Shown: piece after piece, positions 51,346 to 60,053 of the stretch | Numbering within the stretch: the stretch's first letter is position 1 | Layout of the letters: each line of letters begins with the position of its first letter | Notes under the pieces: model-generated | Databases searched by the model: none | Told to the model about the DNA's origin: nothing | The model's input: only the letters and a program-made list of their open reading frames with translations | Assembly: GCF_900232865.1 (NCBI RefSeq) | Contig: NZ_OCTS01000007.1 | Span: 161,377-225,376, forward strand | Direction: 5' to 3' | DNA: 64,000 nucleotides | Source: Corynebacterium dentalis | GTDB lineage: Bacteria > Actinomycetota > Actinomycetes > Mycobacteriales > Mycobacteriaceae | Made by a program: the position numbers and the translations under genes

Positions 51346-52428
51346 ATGACACCACCAATTGATGCGCGTATGCGCAGCGCTGCTCGCCCTCGGGTCGCCA
51401 GCTCCACGGTGGAGGTAGATCCAGACGCAGTGGTGCAGGTGGCCGGAGCCGCCGATGAAAACCTGCGCGTCGTGGAAGATGCAGTGGACGCGGATCTGCT
51501 GACCCGTGGCAATCACATCACCATTCGTGGCGAGGCCTCGGAAGTCTCTCGTGCCCGGCGCATCGTCCAGGAGCTGATCACCCTGGCCGCTAGGGGATCT
51601 CAGATCACGCCCGATACCACCAGGCGAGTGATCCAGCTGGTGGATGAATCCACCTCGGCGTCGTTCGCAGAAGCAACCACGTCCACCGCACCCATCGTCA
51701 GCTACCGCGGCAAGTCCGTGCGCCCAAAGACGTTGGGACAGCGCGAGTACGTGGACGCGATCGATAAAAGCACCGTGGTGGTAGGCATCGGGCCTGCTGG
51801 TACGGGCAAGACGTACCTGGCGATGGCCAAGGCCGTGCAGGCGCTGATGAACAAGGACGTGCAGCGGATCATCCTCACTCGCCCCGCGGTGGAAGCGGGC
51901 GAGAAGCTGGGATTCCTCCCCGGCACGCTGGGGGACAAGATTGATCCCTACCTGCGCCCCTTGCACGATGCCCTGCGGGAGATGGTGGATCCTGAGTCCA
52001 TCCCCAAGCTGATGGAAACTGGCGTGATCGAGGTGGCTCCGCTGGCCTACATGCGCGGGCGCACCCTCAACGGCAGCTTCGTGATTCTGGACGAGGCGCA
52101 GAACACCACTCCGGCGCAGATGAAGATGTTCCTCACCCGCTTGGGCTTCGGCTCGAAGATGGTGGTCACGGGCGACCTCACGCAGGTCGACCTCCCCGGG
52201 CACCAAGAGTCCGGACTGTCCGTGGCGCAGAAGATCCTGAACGATGTTGATGGGGTGCACATCGCTCGCCTGGATCAGGACGACGTGGTCCGGCACCACC
52301 TGGTCAGCCGCATCGTGGCAGCGTATGACCACTTTGAGGCGGAAGAAGAATTGCGTCGAGAAGATGAAAAAGAACGGCTACGGGAACAGGCCGCAACCAG
52401 GGCGACCAGCAAGAAGGGCAAGCAGTGA
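51346..52428 (+). CDS. phoH: PhoH-family ATPase
   Basis: A 360-residue PhoH-like P-loop protein with Walker A GPAGTGKT (about 149-156) and Walker [10 protein letters not shown], plus [20 protein letters not shown] segments. PhoH proteins are RNA-helicase-like NTPases involved in RNA metabolism; in this conserved context (phoH-ybeY-era) it likely aids ribosomal RNA maturation. TACAAT 8 nt upstream indicates a possible second start for transcription. The stop overlaps ybeY by 4 bp. Confidence 0.93.
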   Translation: MTPPIDARMRSAARPRVASSTVEVDPDAVVQVAGAADENLRVVEDAVDADLLTRGNHITIRGEASEVSRARRIVQELITLAARGSQITPDTTRRVIQLVDESTSASFAEATTSTAPIVSYRGKSVRPKTLGQREYVDAIDKSTVVVGIGPAGTGKTYLAMAKAVQALMNKDVQRIILTRPAVEAGEKLGFLPGTLGDKIDPYLRPLHDALREMVDPESIPKLMETGVIEVAPLAYMRGRTLNGSFVILDEAQNTTPAQMKMFLTRLGFGSKMVVTGDLTQVDLPGHQESGLSVAQKILNDVDGVHIARLDQDDVVRHHLVSRIVAAYDHFEAEEELRREDEKERLREQAATRATSKKGKQ

Positions 52429-52985
52429 GCATCGAGGTTTTTAACGAATCCGGGCGCGGTGAGGTCAACGAGGAAGAATTGATTGACGTGGCGCGCTACG
52501 CGCTATGGACGATGGACGTGCACTCCGCCGCGGAGCTATCCATCCACATCGTGGACGAGGATACTATCGCTGACCTGCACGTTCGATGGATGGATCTGCC
52601 TGGTCCCACGGACGTGATGAGCTTTCCGATGGACGAGCTGACCCCAGGGTGGGGCCGCAAGGATGGTCCACCGACCTCGCCGGCGATGCTCGGAGACATC
52701 ATGCTCTGCCCCGATTTCGCGGAAGGCCAGGCGACCCGCGCGGGCCATTCGCTGGCTCACGAGCTGGATCTGCTGACCGTGCACGGTGTGCTGCACCTGC
52801 TGGGCTTTGACCACGTCACCCCGGCCGAGGAGCAGAAGATGTTCTCGCTGCAGAATGAGATCTTGGCCAATTGGTACGACTCGCAAGTGGAGCGCGGCGT
52901 GAAGTTCGGGCCGAAGCCTTCCGGCGCCGGCGCGTTCCCTTCCGCGGCGGATCGCGATGATTCCTCCAGCATGGGCAAGGGTTAA
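52425..52985 (+). CDS. ybeY: Endoribonuclease YbeY
   Basis: YbeY is a zinc-dependent single-strand endoribonuclease needed for 16S rRNA 3' maturation and ribosome quality control. The 186-residue protein has the metal motif [11 protein letters not shown] (three His) and [21 protein letters not shown] 52425 overlaps the phoH stop (GTGA), coupling translation. The C-terminal 30-residue Gly/Ser extension is longer than in E. coli YbeY. Confidence 0.95.
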   Translation: MSIEVFNESGRGEVNEEELIDVARYALWTMDVHSAAELSIHIVDEDTIADLHVRWMDLPGPTDVMSFPMDELTPGWGRKDGPPTSPAMLGDIMLCPDFAEGQATRAGHSLAHELDLLTVHGVLHLLGFDHVTPAEEQKMFSLQNEILANWYDSQVERGVKFGPKPSGAGAFPSAADRDDSSSMGKG

Positions 52986-53018
52986 CAGCATGATTCAGCA
53001 CGACGGAAAGCGAGCCGC

Positions 53019-54458
53019 ATGGACACATTAACGGTGGTGGGGATCCTCATCGGGTTCCTGACCCTGGCCTTGGGCGGTGTGCTGTCCTCGGTGGAAGCCG
53101 CAGTGGTGACTATCTCTCGGGCGCGGGTGGAAAACCTGGTCAAGGAGGACAAGCCGGGTGCGGAGCGTCTGCTGCGTTTGGTGACGGACAAGGCGCGGCA
53201 TGTGAACTTGCTGGTGCTGCTGCGCACCATCTCTGAGGTCACGGGCGCGGTGCTGGCGGCGGCTGTGTTGCTGCGCGTTATGGACAGCGAGACGTGGGCG
53301 ATCGTGGCCACTATCGCTGTGGTGACCATCTATTCCTTCGTGGTTATCGGCGTGCTCTCCCGCACGCTGGGCCGCAAGAATCCGTATACGGTCAGCTTGT
53401 TGGCCGCTCCTGTGCTGTTGGCAGTGGGAACGCTGCTCAGCCCGGTTTCTCACTTGCTGGTGAAGGCCGGCAACGTGCTGATTCCTGGCAAGGGTTTCCG
53501 CGACGGTCCTTTCGCCACGGAGATCGAGCTGCGCGAGATGGTGGACATCGCCTCGGAGCGCGGCATCGTGGAATCCGACGAGCGGCGCATGATCCAGTCC
53601 GTGTTTGACCTGGCCAGCACCACGGCGCGCACCGTGATGGTGCCGCGCACGGAGATGCTGTGGATTGAGGGCGATAAGAACCTTCACCAGGCGCTGAACC
53701 TGTGCATCCGCTCTGGTCATTCCCGCGTGCCGGTGATCGGTGAGGACGTGGATGACGTGATCGGCGTGGTCTATCTGAAGGACATCATCGTGGAGACCTC
53801 CCGTACTGGCGGTTCCGTGACGGATGTTCAGCGGGCGATCCAGGTTCGGGAGGTGATGCGCCCGGCGAAGTTCGTGCCGGATTCCCGCTTGCTGGATGAT
53901 TTGCTGCAGGACATGCAGTCTGAGCAGATCCACCTGTCTTTGCTTGTGGATGAGTACGGCGGCATCGCTGGTTTGATCACCATCGAGGACATCCTGGAGG
54001 AGATCGTGGGTGAGATCGCGGATGAGTACGATGCCACCGAGGTTTCTCCTGTCGAGGATCTGGGCGACGGCCGTTTCCGCGTGGTCGCGCGTCTGAGCTT
54101 GGAGGAAGTCGAGGAGTTGTTCAATGACCCCGAGATGATCACCGAGCTGGAAAGCCGCGATGAGGACGAGGACACGAGCCCAGAGGATCTGGACGAGGAT
54201 CCCGTGGAGATCCTCGAGGACACTCCGGATATTGAGTTCTCCGATGAGCAACACGAGGAAGTGGAGACCGTGGCTGGTCTGGGCGCGTTTGAGCTGGGCC
54301 GTGTTCCGCTTCCCGGCGCCGAGATCACCACTGCTGGACTGCACTTTTTGTTCGAGGGTGGCCGCGATAGGCGTGGTCGCATGAAGATTCGTAGCGCGGT
54401 GGTGCAGCGTGTTGATTCTGTCTCCGACGCCACACCCCATTCACACCAAGAGAAATGA
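53019..54458 (+). CDS. CNNM/CorC-type protein with CBS domains
   Basis: A 479-residue membrane protein of the hemolysin-C/CNNM family, implicated in magnesium or other cation transport. Order: DUF21 transmembrane domain (about 1-140), a CBS pair (DLASTTARTVMVPRTEML, ... VRFVIGVVYLKDIIVET, ... EVMRPAKFVPDSRLLDDLL), and a CorC_HlyC transporter-associated domain. A distinctive acidic insert DEDEDTSPEDLDEDP lies before the end. ggaaag is about 10 nt before the ATG. Confidence 0.92.
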   Translation: MDTLTVVGILIGFLTLALGGVLSSVEAAVVTISRARVENLVKEDKPGAERLLRLVTDKARHVNLLVLLRTISEVTGAVLAAAVLLRVMDSETWAIVATIAVVTIYSFVVIGVLSRTLGRKNPYTVSLLAAPVLLAVGTLLSPVSHLLVKAGNVLIPGKGFRDGPFATEIELREMVDIASERGIVESDERRMIQSVFDLASTTARTVMVPRTEMLWIEGDKNLHQALNLCIRSGHSRVPVIGEDVDDVIGVVYLKDIIVETSRTGGSVTDVQRAIQVREVMRPAKFVPDSRLLDDLLQDMQSEQIHLSLLVDEYGGIAGLITIEDILEEIVGEIADEYDATEVSPVEDLGDGRFRVVARLSLEEVEELFNDPEMITELESRDEDEDTSPEDLDEDPVEILEDTPDIEFSDEQHEEVETVAGLGAFELGRVPLPGAEITTAGLHFLFEGGRDRRGRMKIRSAVVQRVDSVSDATPHSHQEK

Positions 54459-54464
54459 CACCCC

Positions 54465-55478
54465 ATGGCTACTGGCTTTCCAGATTTCCCCGACTTCCCC
54501 GATGAGTCCGCTTTACCCGAGGATGCGATGGCAGATGCCTCTGCGGGTGTAGATGCCCCTGTCGCGCGCGCTGATTTCTCCGCCCCAGAGGGGTTCCGCT
54601 CGGGCTTCGTGAGCTTTGTGGGGCGCCCGAACACGGGTAAGTCCACGCTGACGAATGCCTTGGTGGGTGAGAAGATCGCCATCACCGCTGACCAGCCGGA
54701 GACCACGCGCCACCCAATCCGTGGCATTGTGCACCGCGAGGATGCGCAGATCATTCTGGTGGACACGCCGGGGCTGCACCGTCCGCGCACGCTGCTGGGC
54801 GAGCGCCTCAATGAGATGGTCAAGGAGACTTACTCCGATGTGGATCTGATCTGCATGTGCGTGGCGGCGGACGAGAAGATTGGTCCGGGCGACCGTTGGA
54901 TCGTGGAGGCTGTGCGTGCTGCCGCGCCGAAGACTCCGCTGGTGGGTGTGGTGACCAAGCTGGATAAGGCATCCAAGGATGAGGTGGGTGCTCAGCTGCT
55001 GGCTTTGCACGATCTGCTGGGCGGTGACGTGGTTCCCGTGTCCGCGACCAAGGATGTGCAGCTGGAGGTGCTCATGGATGTGCTGGTTCAGCATCTTCCG
55101 GAGGGCCCGCGCTACTACCCGGATGATCACATCACCGATGATGACCGCGATACCCGCATGGCGGAACTCATTCGCGAAGCGGCCTTGTCCGGGCTGCACG
55201 ATGAGCTCCCGCACTCCGTGGCCGTGCAGATCGACGAAGTACTGCCCAACCCCACGCGCGAGGGCGTGCTGGATGTGCACGCGGTGATTTACGTGGAGCG
55301 CGAAGGCCAGAAGGCGATACTGCGTGGCAAGGACGGACGTAGGCTGTCCAAGACGGTGCATGATGCGCGCAAGCAGATCATTGATTTGGTGGGGCAGAAC
55401 GTCTTTTTGGACGTGCGTTTGAAGGTCGCGAAAAACTGGCAGTCTGATCCGAAGCAACTGGGCCGGATGGGCTTCTAG
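54465..55478 (+). CDS. era: GTPase Era
   Basis: Era binds the 3' end of 16S rRNA and promotes 30S assembly. The 337-residue protein has G1 GRPNTGKS (53-60), DTPGLH, TKLD in place of the usual NKxD, and a C-terminal KH domain (ILRGKDGRRLSKTVHDARKQ). Its N-terminus is about 45 residues longer than usual and begins with the repeat FPDFPDFPDES, without known function. An aagagaa site lies about 12 nt before ATG 54465; the CBS gene stop is 6 bp upstream. Confidence 0.95.
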   Translation: MATGFPDFPDFPDESALPEDAMADASAGVDAPVARADFSAPEGFRSGFVSFVGRPNTGKSTLTNALVGEKIAITADQPETTRHPIRGIVHREDAQIILVDTPGLHRPRTLLGERLNEMVKETYSDVDLICMCVAADEKIGPGDRWIVEAVRAAAPKTPLVGVVTKLDKASKDEVGAQLLALHDLLGGDVVPVSATKDVQLEVLMDVLVQHLPEGPRYYPDDHITDDDRDTRMAELIREAALSGLHDELPHSVAVQIDEVLPNPTREGVLDVHAVIYVEREGQKAILRGKDGRRLSKTVHDARKQIIDLVGQNVFLDVRLKVAKNWQSDPKQLGRMGF

Positions 55479-55546
55479 GCTGGTAGGTTTTAAATCTGAA
55501 TCTCGAAGGCACTGTAAGGCACTGACCGAAAGGTATCCCCACACTT

Positions 55547-56335
55547 ATGACTACTCCACAAGATCCCAACAACTCTGATTCCAACCCAGAATCCAACTCA
55601 GCATCCAACTCTGAGTTCAACGGAAGTAACGATTCCACCGGCTCCACCGGTTACGGCTCCCACGCCGCCAGCTCTTCGTTTGGTTCTTCCCAGGACAACC
55701 AGGATCACACCACTCAGTTCGGTGCCAATGACCAGACTCAGCAGTTTGGTCAGGATCAGCAGTTCGGCGGCTACGACCAGACTCAGCAATTCGGTCAAGA
55801 CCAGCAGTTCAACCAGAATCAACAGTTCGGTCAGGATCAGCAGTCCGGCGGCTACGGCCAGACCCAGCAGTACGGTCAGGATCAGCAGTACGGTGCTTAC
55901 GGCCAGAACCAGGCCGCGTTTGGCGCCTACCCGCAGCAGCAGGCTCCCATCGCCGGTGCCAAGAAGGACAGCTTCTTCAGCGCTCTGTTCGATCTGAGCT
56001 TTACCAAGTACGCCACCCCATCTGTGGCTAAGACCGTTTACATCATTTCGATGGTGGTCATCAGCCTGTACACGCTTTTCGGAATCATCGCCTGCCTGGC
56101 ACTGTTGGCAGACGGTGGCGCAGAAGCTGTATTCGGCCTCATCTTCGGTGTCCCTATCGTCTTGCTGCTGGGTCTGACGATGCTGGCTTTGTTCCGCGTG
56201 TCTCTGGAAGTCTCTGTAGCGCAGATCCGCACCTCGGAGGCTGCGATGAGCATGAACAACCGCCTCGCACAGTCCAACACTCAGGCCTCTGCCACCAACG
56301 ATCCTTTCGGTGGTTACAACAACCAGTCCTTCTAA
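55547..56335 (+). CDS. Glutamine-rich membrane protein with DUF4282
   Basis: 262 residues. The first 140 are low complexity, rich in Gln, Gly, Ser and Asn, with three imperfect copies of (D/G)QTQQ(F/Y)GQDQQ. The C-terminal 120 residues are a DUF4282-like domain with two hydrophobic segments (TVYIISMVVISLYTLFGIIACLALL, AVFGLIFGVPIVLLLGLTML) and RVSLEVSVAQIRTSEA. The N-terminal region resembles prion-like assemblies in composition only. gaaagg is about 13 nt before the ATG. Confidence 0.8.
   Translation: MTTPQDPNNSDSNPESNSASNSEFNGSNDSTGSTGYGSHAASSSFGSSQDNQDHTTQFGANDQTQQFGQDQQFGGYDQTQQFGQDQQFNQNQQFGQDQQSGGYGQTQQYGQDQQYGAYGQNQAAFGAYPQQQAPIAGAKKDSFFSALFDLSFTKYATPSVAKTVYIISMVVISLYTLFGIIACLALLADGGAEAVFGLIFGVPIVLLLGLTMLALFRVSLEVSVAQIRTSEAAMSMNNRLAQSNTQASATNDPFGGYNNQSF
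55730..55900 (+). repeat. In-frame imperfect repeats of the Q-rich region
   Basis: Three near-identical blocks begin at 55730, 55775 and 55856 (core pattern ccagactcagcag/ggtcaggatcagcag), encoding QTQQ(F/Y)GQDQQ units. Period about 45 nt for the first two. Copy number could vary between strains. Confidence 0.7.
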
Positions 56336-56362
56336 GGGCTCTCGCTCAATTAGGAAGTCCAC

Positions 56363-57112
56363 ATGCCTCATTACGGTAGTCCCCCGAACTACCGCGACGA
56401 GGCTTTTGTGTTGCGCACCCACAAGCTGGGTGAGGCGGATCTGATTCTGGTGATGCTGACCGCAAAGCACGGCGTGGTGCGCGGGGTGGCCAAGGGTATC
56501 CGCAAGACGAAGTCTCGTTTCGGCGCGAGGTTGGATCGCTTTTCCCGGGTGAACGTGCAGATCTACCCCTCGCGCAAGTCCGGCCCCTCCGGGTTGGCGA
56601 ATGTGACGGATGCGACCACCGTGGCCACTTACGCGCCCGCCATTGTGGCTGATCCGGACCTCTTTTTCGCCGCGTCCGCACTGTTGGAGATGGCCTTATT
56701 GTTTGGCGATTCTGAGGTCTTTTTTCTTCTCGACGCCACACTCAACACCCTCGCCACGCCCGATTCCCATCTGCCACCGGTATCTGCCGTGGATCAGTTT
56801 GTCCTGCAGAGTCTCCAGCAAGCTGGATGGGCGCCGTCTTTGGTGGATTGTGCGCAGTGCGGAGCCCGGGGGCCACACCGGGCGTTTCACGCCCTAGCGG
56901 GTGGCGCTGTCTGCGGGTTGTGTCGTCCCCCGGGTGCCACACATCCGCCGGCAGAAGCGGTGCATGCGCTGTGGCTGCTTTCGAAGGGGCGCACGGATGT
57001 TGCGGCGGATATCTTGCAGGATTCCACAATCGCCCGCGCAGCCCACGAGCTATTGCTGGGGCATGTCCGCCAGCAGTTGGAAGCGCCATGCACGGCGTAT
57101 GGCGCGCTGTAG
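56363..57112 (+). CDS. recO: DNA repair protein RecO
   Basis: RecO loads RecA on gapped single-stranded DNA. The 249-residue protein has the N-terminal OB fold (YRDEAFVLRTHKLGEADLILVM) and a C-terminal zinc-binding region with paired cysteines (CAQCG and CGLC). aggaag precedes the ATG closely. Its position between the DUF4282 gene and uppS is the usual one in corynebacteria. Confidence 0.95.
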   Translation: MPHYGSPPNYRDEAFVLRTHKLGEADLILVMLTAKHGVVRGVAKGIRKTKSRFGARLDRFSRVNVQIYPSRKSGPSGLANVTDATTVATYAPAIVADPDLFFAASALLEMALLFGDSEVFFLLDATLNTLATPDSHLPPVSAVDQFVLQSLQQAGWAPSLVDCAQCGARGPHRAFHALAGGAVCGLCRPPGATHPPAEAVHALWLLSKGRTDVAADILQDSTIARAAHELLLGHVRQQLEAPCTAYGAL

Positions 57113-57200
57113 AAAATCCCGAGATCCCCCGGAATTCATCGAGGGACCACCCAAGAAGATCACCGTGCGCTTATTTATTTAAGGCGCACTCTTTGGCAAT

Positions 57201-57950
57201 ATGGGACTGGTGAACTTTGACCATATTGATCGCGCAGATATCCCCACGGAGTTAACTCCTCGTCACATCGCCATCGTGATGGACGGCAACGGCCGTTGGG
57301 CCGAAGAGCGGGGGATGGTGCGCACTGAAGGTCACGAGAGGGGCGAGGGCGTTCTGATCTCTCTGGTGGAGGAGTGCTTGGAACTCGGAGTGGATTACCT
57401 TTCGGCATACGCTTTTTCCACGGAGAACTGGCGTCGATCTTCCGAAGAGGTCCGGTTCCTGATGGGGTTCAACAGGGACGTCCTACGGCGACAACGCGAC
57501 TACCTCAACAGCCTCGGCGTGCGCGTGCGATGGGCGGGCAGAAGGCCCAGGCTGTGGCGGTCGGTCATTTCCGAACTGGAAAAGGCCGAGGAGCTGACCC
57601 AAGACAACACCAAGATGACCTTAGCGATGTGCGTGAACTACGGGGGGCGCGCGGAGATCGTGGACGCGGCGCGCGGGGTGGCGGACGCGGTGGCGAAGGG
57701 TCGGATCAAACCTCGTCACGTCAACGAGAAACTGTTTGCGCAGTACTTGGATGAGCCGGACATGCCGGATGTGGACTTGTTCCTGCGGCCTTCGGGTGAG
57801 CAGCGGACCAGCAACTTCCTGCCGTGGCAGTCCGTGTATGCGGAGATGGTCTACCAGGACGTACTGTTTCCGGACTACACGCCGAAACACCTGCGTGCGG
57901 CTGTGTTGGAATACGCCAAGCGCGATCGCCGTTTCGGCGGGACGAAGTAG
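57201..57950 (+). CDS. uppS: Isoprenyl transferase (decaprenyl/undecaprenyl diphosphate synthase)
   Basis: Makes the polyprenyl carrier for peptidoglycan and arabinogalactan by adding isopentenyl units to an allylic diphosphate. The 249-residue cis-prenyltransferase has [12 protein letters not shown] at 20-30 with the catalytic Asp, [13 protein letters not shown], and the C-terminal [15 protein letters not shown] signature. In Mycobacteriales there are usually two homologues with different chain lengths, so the exact product is uncertain. No clear ribosome site precedes ATG 57201. Confidence 0.93.
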   Translation: MGLVNFDHIDRADIPTELTPRHIAIVMDGNGRWAEERGMVRTEGHERGEGVLISLVEECLELGVDYLSAYAFSTENWRRSSEEVRFLMGFNRDVLRRQRDYLNSLGVRVRWAGRRPRLWRSVISELEKAEELTQDNTKMTLAMCVNYGGRAEIVDAARGVADAVAKGRIKPRHVNEKLFAQYLDEPDMPDVDLFLRPSGEQRTSNFLPWQSVYAEMVYQDVLFPDYTPKHLRAAVLEYAKRDRRFGGTK

Positions 57951-57959
57951 GGGAGAGCG

Positions 57960-59060
57960 GTGGTCGAAGAAACTGGGATTGAGCCGACGCGCCAGCAGAT
58001 CTCGCGGTGGCGGAAGCACCTCGCCGACGAGCGTGCCGAGGGTGCGGTCTACCGCGAGTTGGCGCGGAAGAAAACCGGCGAGGAGCGCGAGATTCTCATG
58101 GGCATCGCGGAGGCGGAGACTCGTCACGAGGAGTACTGGCGCGCCCGCCTGGGTGAGCACGTAGGTCTGCCGCGGCAGGCGAGCCTGAGCACACGCCTGA
58201 TGGCGTGGATGGCCAAGCGCTTCGGCAGCGTGTTTGTGTTGGCGCTGCTGCAGTCCGCGGAGTCCCGCAACAACTACATCAAGGATGCGGATGCCTCGGA
58301 GCAGATGATCGCGGACGAAGCGATTCACGCCGAGGTAGTGCGCGGGCTGGCGGCTCGTGGGCGCGCGAAGATGTCCGGCGATTTCCGCGCGGCGATCTTC
58401 GGTGCCAACGATGGTCTGGTATCCAATTTGGCTCTGGTGTTGGGCATGGTCGGCACGGGCGCGTCGTCGCACGTGGTGCTGATTACGGGTCTGACTGGTT
58501 TGCTGGCCGGTGCGTTGTCGATGGCGGCGGGTGAGTATGTTTCGGTCAGTTCGCAGCAGGAATTGCTCGACGCCAACCGCCCCGATCCCCACACTCAAGA
58601 ATCCGTTCCCAAGTTGGACATGGAAGAAAACGAGCTGGAGTTGGTTTATCGTGCCCGCGGCATGAGCGCGGACGATGCCCGCGCCAAGGCTCAGGACGTG
58701 TTTGAGCACATCCAGGCGGGCGCCAATGATTGGAATAAGTCTGATCTGGAGCGCTCGGCGGTCGAGGATATTGAGGAGCCAGGCGGTTCGGGTATGTCCG
58801 CGGCGATCTCTAGTTTCTTCTGCTTCGCCGTGGGCGCGGTGATCCCTGTGGTGCCGTATGTGTTCGGTGCTTCCGGCACCTCCGCGGCGATTATCGCCAG
58901 CGTGACGGTGGGGATTGCGCTGCTGATGACGGGCGCTATTGTGGGGCTGCTTTCCGGCGTGGCTCCGGGCAAGCGTGCGCTGCGCCAGCTGTTGATCGGC
59001 TTTGGCGCGGCTGGCGTGACGTTCCTGCTGGGAACCCTGTTTGGGGTCAGCGCGGGCTAG
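57960..59060 (+). CDS. Rubrerythrin-VIT1 fusion (iron/manganese transporter)
   Basis: A 366-residue protein with an N-terminal rubrerythrin-like diiron four-helix domain (residues about 1-135; iron ligand candidates in ERAEGAVYRE and EAETRHEEYW) joined to a CCC1/VIT1 domain of five membrane segments (AIFGANDGLVSNLALVLG, then GALSMAAGEYVSVSSQQELL). This MbfA-like arrangement exports iron or stores it at the membrane in other bacteria. GTG 57960 follows gggagag closely. The 3' end overlaps convergent zur by 4 bp. Confidence 0.85.
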   Translation: MVEETGIEPTRQQISRWRKHLADERAEGAVYRELARKKTGEEREILMGIAEAETRHEEYWRARLGEHVGLPRQASLSTRLMAWMAKRFGSVFVLALLQSAESRNNYIKDADASEQMIADEAIHAEVVRGLAARGRAKMSGDFRAAIFGANDGLVSNLALVLGMVGTGASSHVVLITGLTGLLAGALSMAAGEYVSVSSQQELLDANRPDPHTQESVPKLDMEENELELVYRARGMSADDARAKAQDVFEHIQAGANDWNKSDLERSAVEDIEEPGGSGMSAAISSFFCFAVGAVIPVVPYVFGASGTSAAIIASVTVGIALLMTGAIVGLLSGVAPGKRALRQLLIGFGAAGVTFLLGTLFGVSAG

Positions 59061-59503
59061 CTGGTCTTTTGGCAGTTCTTGCAAAGGCCGAAGATCTCGG
59101 CGGTGTGGCCGGACTTCTGGAAGCCGTACTTTGTGGCGGTGTTTTCCGCCCAATCTTCCACGGGCCCGCCGTCGATTTCCACGGTGGTGCGGCAGTTAGT
59201 GCACACCAGGTGGTGATGATGGGTATCCATGGCACAGCTGCGGTAGAGGGTTTCGCCGGAATCGTCCTGGAGAGTGTCTATGGCGCCTAGCTCAGAAAGT
59301 TGCTGCAGCGTGCGATAGACGGTGGTTAAACCCACTTTTTTCTCTTCGTTGCTGAGCTTCATGTGGATGTCCTGGGCGGAGGCGAAGGTAGTGATTCCCT
59401 CCAACACGTCTTGGACGGCAGCGCGCTGTCGGGTGTTGCGCTGCCCGATCTTGGGCCGTGAACCCTCGGAAGTGTTCTGAGTTTCAGCGGTCGAACGGGT
59501 CAT
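59057..59503 (-). CDS. zur: Zinc uptake regulator Zur (Fur family)
   Basis: Zur represses zinc-uptake genes when bound to zinc. The 148-residue Fur-family protein has RNTRQRAAVQDVLE and GLTTVYRTLQQLSELG (winged helix), the metal motif DTHHHHLVCTNC (regulatory zinc) and the structural CKNCQK pair near the end. Assignment to zinc rather than iron rests on its position beside glyS and on the absence of iron-regulator features; the sequence alone cannot fully exclude Fur. The start 59503 has aaggag 6 nt upstream. A good promoter lies about 150 bp above. Confidence 0.88.
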   Translation of the reverse strand: MTRSTAETQNTSEGSRPKIGQRNTRQRAAVQDVLEGITTFASAQDIHMKLSNEEKKVGLTTVYRTLQQLSELGAIDTLQDDSGETLYRSCAMDTHHHHLVCTNCRTTVEIDGGPVEDWAENTATKYGFQKSGHTAEIFGLCKNCQKTS

Positions 59504-59659
59504 GGAAAGCTCCTTGGCGCGCAATGCATCGCGAGTTTGCGGTGTGTACGTTGTGCCTGCGTTGAGTGAATCTTATTTCTACGGATTGCTGGCGTATTCT
59601 CGTGTGTCGCTCGCGACATCTCGGCTAGTGGGATACGGAGATTCTGCAGGTAGAGCCCC

Positions 59660-59688
59660 AGCTTAAGCGTCAAGATCATCGTTTTCAA
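59660..59688 (-). promoter_or_regulatory. Promoter of zur
   Basis: On the minus strand TTGAAA (59688-59683), a 17-bp spacer and TAAGCT (59665-59660) form a promoter near consensus; transcription would begin near 59653 with a leader of about 150 nt. The spacer and flank are AT-rich with partly symmetric ends that could hold an operator. Confidence 0.6.
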
Positions 59689-59750
59689 TTAGGTGTCAAT
59701 AATCCAGCCCTTGCCCGCCGAGTAAGCGCGAGGAAAGAACCCTCCAGGAC

Positions 59751-59779
59751 TTGACACCCACCAACGTGGGACGTTTAAT
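59751..59779 (+). promoter_or_regulatory. Strong sigma-70-type promoter of the 6C RNA
   Basis: TTGACA (59751-59756), 17-bp spacer, TTTAAT (59774-59779, 5/6). This is the best promoter in the window. Predicted start near 59786. Confidence 0.8.
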
Positions 59780-59785
59780 GTACGT

Positions 59786-59909
59786 AGTTCCCTGGCGCAG
59801 TGTTAACCCCCCCCTACGCTGCGCCAACTTATGGGAACAGGCCCCATTCTCTTCGGAGAACAGCGTGGCCGGAACCCGCAGCAACCCCCCCTAGCTGCGG
59901 GTTCTTTTA
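59786..59909 (+). ncRNA. 6C small RNA
   Basis: Two hairpins, each with a cytosine-rich loop, follow the strong promoter. Hairpin 1: ggcgcag (59794-59800) with ctgcgcc (59819-59825), loop holding eight C. Hairpin 2: gaacccgcagc (59872-59882) with gctgcgggttc (59894-59904), loop holding seven C, then ttttat, making it the terminator. Paired stem-loops with runs of six or more C define the actinobacterial 6C RNA family. Ends are predicted from promoter and terminator. It has no start codon with a ribosome site. Confidence 0.85.
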
Positions 59910-59935
59910 TATCTTCTGCTGGTTCACAGGGGTTC

Positions 59936-59995
59936 CCGAGTATCGCCCGTGTGCTTGTGTGCGGTTACTGCGTTGTCCGAGTATGGCCCGTGTGC
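59936..59995. repeat. Two 19-bp direct repeats
   Basis: 59936-59954 and 59977-59995 share ccgagtat-c/g-gcccgtgtgc, one mismatch in 19, 41 bp apart. Function unknown. Confidence 0.65.
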
Positions 59996-60053
59996 CAGGT
60001 TTTCCGCTCCGTTACTTCGGCCCGAGCCGTCCATTTCTGGCGTCTGGTCCAGC

